A stretch of 64,000 nt of DNA, taken from the NCBI GenBank assembly GCA_052034005.1, contig JBPOJB010000001.1:186001-250000 (forward strand), written 5' to 3'. Under the pieces are notes generated by a model that had not been told where the DNA came from, searched no databases, and saw only the letters and a program-made list of their open reading frames with translations. A program made the position numbers and the translations under genes. Positions 9,192-16,362 of the stretch are shown here, one piece after another. Every line of letters starts with the position of its first letter. Positions within the stretch are counted from its first letter, which is position 1. The DNA comes from JAAYDI01 sp052034005. Its GTDB lineage: Bacteria; Planctomycetota; Planctomycetia; Pirellulales; Pirellulaceae.

Positions 9192-9833
9192 TGCGAAGCA
9201 GAGCGACATGTGCCGCGGTAGGTCTTGGACTGCGGTTGACCGTCTTTCACGCTCCGGCTGCCGTCCTTGCGATCGGCGAGGGCGATTCTGCCGCGCCCTA
9301 GGCCGGCTGCGGCCGCCTCGTTCCCGGCCAGTTCGTGCACATCCCCGGCCCCAACCCGATCATCTTGCCGGGCCCTCCGGGCGCCTGGGATGACGGAGTG
9401 ATCGAGGCCGCCGACGCGCTTCGCGATGGCCCGACTTGCTACTTCTATTACCACGGGACTGGGCAGGGGAAGGGCTACCGGCTGGGAGTGGCAACCGCCT
9501 CGGCCCCGCTCGGACCGTTCCGCAAGCACGGCGACCGGCCGATCCTCGACCTGGGTCCCAAGGGAAGCTGGGACGACCAGGGCGTGGCCTGCGCCATGGT
9601 CGTGCCCGACGGGCCCGGCAAGTACTGGATGTGGTACTTCGGAATCGGGGCCTCGCCGGCGCATGCCAAGTGGAGCATCGGCCTAGCCACGGCCCCGCAT
9701 CCACTCGGGCCGTGGCAGAAATTCGCGGGGAACCCGATCCTCAAGGACTTCGGCTACGTGGGCGGGGTGGTCCACGTGGGCGGCAAGTACCACCTGTATA
9801 CGGCGCATCCGATCGGCTCGACCTGCCCACTCG
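9191..9833 (+). pseudogene. Broken secreted glycosidase (five-bladed propeller type), nonsense plus truncation
   Basis: ATG 9191 overlaps the stop of the Gfo/Idh gene and begins a signal-peptide-like sequence (CAAVGLGLRLTVFHAPAAV). After 36 codons an in-frame TAG occurs at 9299-9301. The same frame then continues with clear glycosidase-like sequence: VHIPGPNPIILPGPPGAWDD, TCYFYYHGTGQGKGYRLG, ATASAPLGPFRKHGDRPILD, YVGGVVHVGGKYHLYTAHP. This resembles the GH43/GH117-like five-bladed beta-propeller glycosidases. Homology ends abruptly at HPIGST near 9830, where transposase-like sequence begins; the rest of the enzyme is not found downstream. A downstream start at 9335 could yield only a leaderless fragment. 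I therefore call it a pseudogene. Confidence 0.75.
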
Positions 9834-10422
9834 TTGTTGTTGGAAGATCGTGGTCTTTTCAGCTACCCGCAGTGGAAACGGGCGATTTCTCTCGACATCG
9901 CCATTCTGGCGCGGGTCAAAACCGGATTGATTCTCACACCGATTCACAACCTTCCAGACGGGTCATACCTCGCCCAGATCTATCCCACGCCGTACGACCG
10001 TGCGAAAGGCCGACGTGGGATCGTGGTACGTGTGATCCGCTACAGGCTTGACGACCCTCAACGTGTGGGTCGCGAGGAACAACACGTCTTGATCGCTCGC
10101 ACACTTCGTGATTCGCGCCTTGATGCATGAAGCCTCCTCCGCAGCTGGTCTGGATTCAGATCGGCTTTCGTTTACCGGATGTTTCCAGATCACCAAGTGC
10201 CGCTTGCCCGAATGTGACACTCGGACGCCCCAGACGTTTCAAGCCTGGTACGATCGATTGATCTGGGAGCTGCAACAAGAGACCATCGAACCTCGACGCA
10301 ACCGAATCAACCCACGTGCAATCAAACAAAAGATGTCCAAGTGGAATAAGAAACGACCCGAGCATCGTCCCGCGCCGAAATTGACGAAGACCTTTACTGA
10401 GTCCGTGGTTATTGTTCGTTAA
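9834..10422 (+). pseudogene. Decayed IS4-family transposase fragment
   Basis: Two frames together read as the C-terminal half of an IS4-type DDE transposase. Frame one (9834-10095) has LLEDRGLFSYPQWKRAI, AILARVKTGLILTPI, PDGSYLAQIYPTPYDR and GIVVRVIRYRLDDP. Frame two (10102-10422) begins HFVIRALMHEASSAAGLD and continues SFTGCFQITKCRLPECDTRT, EPRRNRINPRAIKQKMSKW and KRPEHRPAPKLTKTFTESVV, then TAA. In intact relatives a stretch with the Y-R-E-K signature separates the two parts; it is missing here, with the junction near 10095-10102, which also shifts the frame. The N-terminal half and left end are absent. It is dead and marks the breakpoint that destroyed the glycosidase. Terminal repeats were not identified. 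Confidence 0.75.
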
Positions 10423-10472
10423 ACGGTATTGGGATTAGAATCAATGGTCAGCGGCCCCGCGGAAGGCTCCCC

Positions 10473-12185
10473 ATGGCATGGCACGACAAGCAGACGGTCC
10501 TGGTTCTGGGCGCCGGCATCAACGGCGCGGCGATTGCGCGCGAACTGGTGCTCAACGGGGTACCCGTCTGCCTGGTGGATTGCGGGGACATTGCGGGTGG
10601 GACGACCGCCTACTCGAGCCGGCTGATCCACGGCGGCCTGCGCTACCTGGAGTATGCCGAGTTCTCGCTGGTCCGCGAGTCGCTCCGGGAGCGCGAGCGC
10701 CTGCTGCAGCTGGCGCCCCAGTTCGTTCGGCCGCTGCACCTGTTCATTCCGGTGACGCATTTGGCGAGCGGGTTCTTCGCGGCCGCGCGGAAGTTCCTGC
10801 ATTGGCCGGCCTCCGGCGGCGACACCTACGTGCCGCGCGGCTACTGGCTCGTCCGGATCGGGCTCAGTCTCTACGACGGCTGCGCAGGGCACTCGTCGAT
10901 GCCTCGACACCGAGGCCATCGACTGGGGGAACCGGGCGTCCCGCCGGTGGATCGGACCCGGTTTTGCAGGCTGGTCTCCTACTACGATGCCCAGATTGAA
11001 TATCCCGAGCGCTTCGTGCTGGCCATGCTCGAGGATGCGCGCCGGATCTCGGTCCGGCAGGGCGTGCCGCTGGATGTGCTCCCATATCACCGCGCGAGAC
11101 GGCATGGCGGGCAAATCGCGCTGGAGCCGGTGGCGGCAGATGCGCCGCGCCCGTCACGAGATAGTGACATATCCGTGTCATGGAAGCCGGCGGCAATTGT
11201 CAACGCGACCGGCGCGTGGGTCGACCGAACGCTCGCGGAGCTGGACGTGGCGGAACCTCCGTTGATGGGGGGCACGAAGGGCAGTCATTTCCTCACGCGA
11301 AACCCGGCGCTGTGCGCGGCGCTGGCGGGCGGCGGGGTCTATGCCGAGGCGAGTGACGGTCGACCGGTGTTTCTGCTCCCCTATGGCCCGTATGCGCTGG
11401 TGGGCACCACCGATGTGCCGTTCGATGCCGACCCCGGCTCAGCGACGACGGACGAAGCGGAGCTTCAGTACCTGTTGGAGGCGGCCCGCATCGTCTTTCC
11501 CCACGTCCGGCTCACGCACCGCGATATCGACCTGCATTACTGTGGCGTGCGGCCGTTGCCGAGAACCTCCGCGGCCCAGACGGCCTCCATCACGCGGCGG
11601 CACATTCTGCACGTGACCGATGCGCCGGAAGCGCCGATCGTGTCGATCATCGGCGGCAAGCTCACGACCTGCCGGTCGTTGGCGGAAGAAGCCGTTGCGC
11701 TCGTGCTCTCCAGGCTCCGGTTGCCCGTCCAGCGCAACTCGCGTGAACGCGTGATCCCGGGCGGTGAGTGTTTCCCGGATTCGCCGGCGGGCGTGCGGGC
11801 GGCACAGTCGCAACTCGCCCAAGAGCTGCAGTTGACCACGGCGCAGGTGGCCGACGTGTGGCAACTGTGCGGGACCCGGGCGGCGGAGATGCTTGCGCCC
11901 CTGCCGGGCGACCCGCCAGACCGGTCCGGCCAAGACTGCCTGGTGGACACCCACTTGCCCCTGACGTTCGTGCGGCGCGTACTGCGCGACGAGTGGTGTA
12001 CGCAGTTGGAGGATGTGGTGGAGCGGCGCTTGATGCTGCTGTATCGGCCCGATCTCTCGCACGCCTGCCTGCGGCAGCTGGCAAGGCTGATGGCGGACGA
12101 AGGACTGTTGAAGAGCGAGCAGGTGGATGGCGCGGTGGCCCGGTGCCGACAGCGGTTGAAGGCCTCCTTCGGTCGCACGGTCTGA
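10473..12185 (+). CDS. glpD: Aerobic glycerol-3-phosphate dehydrogenase (FAD-dependent)
   Basis: A 570-residue GlpD-type flavoprotein that oxidises sn-glycerol 3-phosphate to dihydroxyacetone phosphate at the membrane and passes electrons to quinone. The N-terminus has the FAD dinucleotide fold VLVLGAGINGAAIARELVL (about residues 8-26), followed by the family segment GGTTAYSSRLIHGGLRYLE. Later parts fit too: INATGAW-like IVNATGAWVD, the GGTKGSHFL motif, LLPYGPYALVGTTDVPFD and SIIGGKLTTCRSLAEEA. The C-terminal helical DAO_C-like domain is present, so the protein is full length. ATG 10473 follows GGAAGG at close spacing. It directly follows the dead transposase and converges on the PQQ-type gene, so it is likely transcribed alone. 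Best-understood metabolic gene in this part of the window. Confidence 0.92.
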   Translation: MAWHDKQTVLVLGAGINGAAIARELVLNGVPVCLVDCGDIAGGTTAYSSRLIHGGLRYLEYAEFSLVRESLRERERLLQLAPQFVRPLHLFIPVTHLASGFFAAARKFLHWPASGGDTYVPRGYWLVRIGLSLYDGCAGHSSMPRHRGHRLGEPGVPPVDRTRFCRLVSYYDAQIEYPERFVLAMLEDARRISVRQGVPLDVLPYHRARRHGGQIALEPVAADAPRPSRDSDISVSWKPAAIVNATGAWVDRTLAELDVAEPPLMGGTKGSHFLTRNPALCAALAGGGVYAEASDGRPVFLLPYGPYALVGTTDVPFDADPGSATTDEAELQYLLEAARIVFPHVRLTHRDIDLHYCGVRPLPRTSAAQTASITRRHILHVTDAPEAPIVSIIGGKLTTCRSLAEEAVALVLSRLRLPVQRNSRERVIPGGECFPDSPAGVRAAQSQLAQELQLTTAQVADVWQLCGTRAAEMLAPLPGDPPDRSGQDCLVDTHLPLTFVRRVLRDEWCTQLEDVVERRLMLLYRPDLSHACLRQLARLMADEGLLKSEQVDGAVARCRQRLKASFGRTV

Positions 12186-12254
12186 TCCCGCCCGGCGAGG
12201 CCGCCGCGGGCCGGGGACCAGCCGCTCGGTCGCCCCCCCGGGGCGCTCGGCCGG

Positions 12255-13658
12255 TCAGGGCGGGCCGATGCAGACCAGTTGTCTCGTGGTCCGAATCAGG
12301 AGTCGGTTGCCGGCGATGGCGGGCGTGGCCATGACGATTTCGTGCATGTCGTTCTCGGCCAGTTGCTCGAACGCCGGACCCGTCTTGATCACACGCACCT
12401 TTCCCGACTCGTCCGCCAGATAGAGATGTGACGGCGTGCCCACCGCGGATGCGGAATAGGTCGCTCGGCCACCCACACGCTGTTCATAGACCTCGCTGCC
12501 GTCCCGGACGTTCGTGACCGTCAGCCGCCCGTTGTCGTTGCAGGTATACAGGTAGTCGCCGACGACAATGGGCGTGGGGATGTACGAGCCACGTTGCGGG
12601 TGATACCAGACGAGACCGGTGGGCAGTCCCTCCGGTTCATCGGACTGGCCGCTTGCAGATGCTGCTGCGGAACCCGGAACGTTCGCGACATCGTCCCGCG
12701 GCGTGATGTCGCCGCGCGCGGACGGCGCCACCGCATACGTTGGGCTGCGGCCGTGCCCGTTGGTCAACAGCACCAGTCCGTGCGCAAACAAGGGGGTGGG
12801 CACCGGGATGTCGCCGCCGCCGCTGAGATGCCAGAGCCGTTCGCCGGTGAAGAAATCGTACGCCGCCATCTCCTGATAGCCGTTGCAGACAATCTGCGTG
12901 TGGCCATCCGCCTGCACGATCAGAGGCGTGGACCAGGTGGTCACGTCGCTGCGCGGGATGCGGCGGACTTCGACGCCGTCGGCCAGTCGGAGAACGGCGA
13001 CGAACGAGGCGTTGATGCAGTCACACTGCACGACCACATACTGGTCATGAATCACGGGCGAACTCGCCAGGCCCCACTCGTATTGTTCGGCATAGTGGGG
13101 CCCCGCGTGCAGGCGGCCGAAACCGGTCTTCCAGACGACGTCGCCGGCCGTATCGAAACAGCACAGGCCCTCCGCGCCGAAGAACGCCACGATGTACCGG
13201 CCATCGGTCGCGGGCGTGCAGTTGGCGTGGGTCGCCTTCAGGTGCCGTTTCCTCAACGGCGGCCCGAACGCCGCTTCCCGCCGCCAGGCTTGCTGACCGG
13301 TCGCGAGGTCGTAGGCGTGCAACTGCCAGGACCACGCGCCGGTGTCTTCAGCGGACTCGCCCGTGCCGCCCAACCAGCCGGTGCCCACGGTCGGCTCCGC
13401 CTCCTCGGCGCTGACCGCGGTGGTCAGGTACACGCGATCGCCCCACACGATGGGAGACGAGTGGGCGAGCCCGGCGATCGGCATCTTCCACTGGATGTTC
13501 TCGCCCGTGTCGACGTTCCACCGGGTGGGCGGGCTGCCCGACCCGATCCCGGCCGCGCCCCGCCCGCGGAACTGCGGCCAGTTGTCATCCGCGCCTGCCG
13601 CGGCGGCACACCACAGCACGACGACCATGGCCGTCAGAGACTGTCGAGTCAATCGCAT
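12255..13658 (-). CDS. Secreted PQQ-like beta-propeller repeat protein
   Basis: A 467-residue exported protein of the outer-membrane-assembly BamB / quinoprotein-dehydrogenase-like fold, very common in planctomycetes. The signal peptide (TAMVVVLWCAAAAGADD) is followed by the typical NWPQFRGRGAAGIGSG opening and by blades such as GLAHSSPIVWGDRVYLTT, SWQLHAYDLATGQQAW, LCCFDTAGDVVW and IPTPIVVGDYLYTCNDNG. ATG 13658 has GGGAG upstream; the longer frame from 13715 would overlap the neighbour. No catalytic residues for alcohol dehydrogenation are evident, so enzymatic activity is doubtful; a scaffold or binding role is as likely. It is 22 bases downstream of the glycosidase-like lipoprotein gene and probably shares its transcript. 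Confidence 0.85.
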   Translation of the reverse strand: MRLTRQSLTAMVVVLWCAAAAGADDNWPQFRGRGAAGIGSGSPPTRWNVDTGENIQWKMPIAGLAHSSPIVWGDRVYLTTAVSAEEAEPTVGTGWLGGTGESAEDTGAWSWQLHAYDLATGQQAWRREAAFGPPLRKRHLKATHANCTPATDGRYIVAFFGAEGLCCFDTAGDVVWKTGFGRLHAGPHYAEQYEWGLASSPVIHDQYVVVQCDCINASFVAVLRLADGVEVRRIPRSDVTTWSTPLIVQADGHTQIVCNGYQEMAAYDFFTGERLWHLSGGGDIPVPTPLFAHGLVLLTNGHGRSPTYAVAPSARGDITPRDDVANVPGSAAASASGQSDEPEGLPTGLVWYHPQRGSYIPTPIVVGDYLYTCNDNGRLTVTNVRDGSEVYEQRVGGRATYSASAVGTPSHLYLADESGKVRVIKTGPAFEQLAENDMHEIVMATPAIAGNRLLIRTTRQLVCIGPP

Positions 13659-13680
13659 TGGGGTCACTCCCACGCGTGCA

Positions 13681-15975
13681 TTATTCCGCGCCGTGCCCGG
13701 CGAGGAAACAGGCATCGCCGGCCGGCACGACGAAATCCGTACCTGAAACCGCCCTCGTCACGTCGAGCCGAGGCGCCGTCACAGTGACCGCCACATCCCG
13801 ATCGGTCGGATTGACGATCACCAGGCCGTGCGTGAACAGCCGCGAGTAGGTTCCGGGTGCATAGCGATCGCTCTGGCACGCCTGCAACGGCGCTCCGAGA
13901 TCGAGATCGTATTCGGGCAGCCACCACAGCTGGCCGTGCAGGCAATCGCCTCGGTCGAATCCGAAATAGCCGCCGTCCAGCAGCAGCGACGTGGCCAGGC
14001 CCAGCCGGCTGCGACGGCGATCGTTGCTCGACAACCGCCATTGCCACGCCGCCAGGAATTGAGTCCGCTTGTCCGCCCGCACATCCACGGCGATGAGGTG
14101 ATACGGTTCGCGGCCTTGGACCTGGCCGAGGGTGCGACGATACCCGTCCCACAAGTCCTGCCATTGCGCGCTGCCGAACTGGTCGCCCAGTGCGTTCTCA
14201 TGCATGCATCCGTTGGCATACCGGAAGTACGGGCAGTCATCCGGCCACGGATCGCCGGCGTTGCCGACGAGGATCGCGTGCGGGAACTGCGCGCGCAGGC
14301 TGTTCAGCAGGAACAGCATGGCTTCTTGCCACGCCTGCGTGTCCTGCCCGTCGTGCCTTCCGTCCTTGTTCACGTCCTGCTCGTCCGGCTCGCTTGGCCA
14401 CAAGCAATCCAACAGGAGCCCGTTGTAGCCGCCCGGCGTGAGGCATTCGCGCTGGACGTAGTCCAGCACATGCCTGGGCCAGGCGTAGTCCTGGGTGTAC
14501 GCGTTCATCAGGTTCCCGCCCCAGTGCGGCACGATCAGCGTCCCATCCGCGCGCCGCGCGAACCAATCGTCCGCTCCCTCGGACGGCACGCCCGGCGCGA
14601 GGCCGCCGTTCGGGCCCTGCAGCGGCACCCAGGCCAGGATCTTGATGCGCGGATTGATCTGACGCATCCTCGCCAGCGACAGCCGCCCGTGTTGCACCAG
14701 GTCGTGATTCAGGATCAGCAGGTTCCATTGCGCGAGCCGCTCTTCCTTCTGCGCGACGCGCCCTTCGCGGAAGTCCAGGTGGAAGTAGTTCATCAGCCGC
14801 GGCTCGCGCCGGATGACGCGGCCGGTAGGCGGCACTTGCCAGCCGCGACCGGCCTGGACCGGCTCGCGGTCGGTCGGCACGCCGTCCGGTACGGCGGCCG
14901 GCCAATGCGCGCGCGTGTCCGGTCGCCAATCGGCCGGCAGGGCGGCCGACCAGGTCTCGTATTCCCGCAGGCAATCCTCGTCACTGACGTACTTCTTCCA
15001 CACCAGTCGGCCGCGAAAGCCGTACTGCCGGCCGGTCGCGACGCGGTGAATCACATACTGGAAATCCCACGCCGGCCGCCGCACCTGGTCGCCGACCTTG
15101 AATTTGAACAGGCTGAACCGGATCTCGTCCTCCTCGGAGAAAGCGCGGTCGAACATGAGCATCAAGGTCATCCCCTGTTCCGCGCGGCCGAAGTAGAAGG
15201 GCCGCGTGAACCGGGGATACTCGTAGCTCCAGACGTTCAACTTGATGTTGTGGTCCGCATCGTACTCCAGCGCCGGCGCGGCGGCATGGCGATACGTGCC
15301 GCCTCCCACGTAGTCCGGGTGACCCGCCGGCGCGTCCGCCGCGATCCAGCGCTCGGCCTCGCCCGGTCCCGCCAGGCCGCGGAAGTGCAGCGCGACGTCG
15401 TCCACGTTGTTCATGTAGTCGGCCCAGAAGAGCAGCGCGTAACGGCGGTCGCCAAAGCGGTTCGCGTCGTACGGCCGACAACTGAACTCGAAGTCGATGT
15501 AATGCGGCGGCACGACCGTGTACTGCATCGTGCTCTCGAGCGACCAGGGATCGTCCGTGTGCCTGCGCACCAGCACCACGGCGTTCGGATCGACCGATCG
15601 GTACAGCCGATAGATGCCGTGGCGCGGCGCGAAGTAGCTGGCTGAGTCGTGGTGGCCGGAAATGATGTGCTCGAAATTGAGGCCGGCGGAAGACGGTGGA
15701 TCGTTCGGATCAAACGCGTCGAATCCGGGGGCGTCCTTCGTGTTGAACAACCGGTCGACACCGCTCAGGATCTGAGGCGACTGGGTATTGTCGCGGAACT
15801 CAACGGCCAGGTCACCCACGTTCAATTCGACCGTCTCGACCGGCGCGCCGGTCTGCTGGTCATCCGCCGCGCAGCGCGTTGCGCAGCCGGCCGGCAGGAG
15901 GGCAACCATCGTCAGCAGCGCGGCCAGATGCGCTGCGGAGCACGCGCGAGGTCGCCTGGGCGGGAACTGTGGCAT
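13681..15975 (-). CDS. Putative glycoside hydrolase lipoprotein (GHL15-like TIM barrel)
   Basis: A 764-residue putative lipoprotein: an N-terminal hydrophobic stretch ends in LLPAGC, a good lipobox. Residues about 40-330 look like an all-beta domain (DLAVEFRDN, IYRLYRSVDPNAVVLV, FDFEFSC-like FEFSCRPYD). Residues about 370-690 resemble putative glycoside hydrolase TIM barrels of the GHL15 kind: MNYFHLDFREGRVAQ, NPRIKILAWVPLQ, GGYNGLLLDCLWPSEPDEQD, HAILVGNAGD. Asp/Glu residues at LLLDCLWPSEPDE are candidates for catalysis. The C-terminus (GLVIVNPTDRDVAVTVTAPR) is a small beta domain typical of such enzymes. ATG 15975 follows GGGGAG; the longer frame from 16089 lacks support. Divergent from the HzsA-related gene. 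Substrate unknown. Confidence 0.72.
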   Translation of the reverse strand: MPQFPPRRPRACSAAHLAALLTMVALLPAGCATRCAADDQQTGAPVETVELNVGDLAVEFRDNTQSPQILSGVDRLFNTKDAPGFDAFDPNDPPSSAGLNFEHIISGHHDSASYFAPRHGIYRLYRSVDPNAVVLVRRHTDDPWSLESTMQYTVVPPHYIDFEFSCRPYDANRFGDRRYALLFWADYMNNVDDVALHFRGLAGPGEAERWIAADAPAGHPDYVGGGTYRHAAAPALEYDADHNIKLNVWSYEYPRFTRPFYFGRAEQGMTLMLMFDRAFSEEDEIRFSLFKFKVGDQVRRPAWDFQYVIHRVATGRQYGFRGRLVWKKYVSDEDCLREYETWSAALPADWRPDTRAHWPAAVPDGVPTDREPVQAGRGWQVPPTGRVIRREPRLMNYFHLDFREGRVAQKEERLAQWNLLILNHDLVQHGRLSLARMRQINPRIKILAWVPLQGPNGGLAPGVPSEGADDWFARRADGTLIVPHWGGNLMNAYTQDYAWPRHVLDYVQRECLTPGGYNGLLLDCLWPSEPDEQDVNKDGRHDGQDTQAWQEAMLFLLNSLRAQFPHAILVGNAGDPWPDDCPYFRYANGCMHENALGDQFGSAQWQDLWDGYRRTLGQVQGREPYHLIAVDVRADKRTQFLAAWQWRLSSNDRRRSRLGLATSLLLDGGYFGFDRGDCLHGQLWWLPEYDLDLGAPLQACQSDRYAPGTYSRLFTHGLVIVNPTDRDVAVTVTAPRLDVTRAVSGTDFVVPAGDACFLAGHGAE

Positions 15976-16242
15976 CACGGATCTCCCCTCTTGCGTCGGA
16001 AGACTGGGCTGCCTCGCCGTCCACGGACTCAGTGAGCTTCGGATCTGCCCAACGCCCTGCCGACGAGGCCGACTGACCGTCCCCGGCATTCTACCAGAGT
16101 GAGTTCGGCAATAGGATCACGGCAGCGCTGCGAGAGCGTCCACGTGCCTGATCGGCGGTCTCCCGCTTGGGTGCTGCATGGGCCGCCGGCCGCAGTGCAA
16201 TGAAGCTGGCGCCCGGCGACGCTGCGCGGCGCCCGGCTGTGG

Positions 16243-16271
16243 TTGGCACGCCCAATTGCCGGGCCTACAAT
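16243..16271 (+). promoter_or_regulatory. Sigma-70-type promoter of the first HzsA-related gene
   Basis: TTGGCA at 16243-16248 and TACAAT at 16266-16271 are separated by exactly 17 bases. This is the best consensus-like promoter I found in the window. Transcription would begin near 16278, giving a leader of about 85 bases before the GTG start at 16363. It lies in the divergent region 15976-16362, where I see no other feature. Confidence 0.6.
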
Positions 16272-16362
16272 CACAGTCGGGTAGTTGCCGGATGCGGACC
16301 AGATCGGCAGTTGGCCGGGAGAGGACGTGGTTCGCGTCAGTATCCGACGAAAGGAGCGCACC

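Noticed and set aside
12186..12254. GC-rich stretch between convergent glpD and the PQQ-type gene as a terminator
   Set aside because: Hairpins can be drawn in the GC-rich sequence but there is no T tract on either strand.
13828..15645. 605-codon open frame on the plus strand
   Set aside because: It is a shadow of the GHL15-like lipoprotein gene; no Shine-Dalgarno sequence and no recognisable motif.
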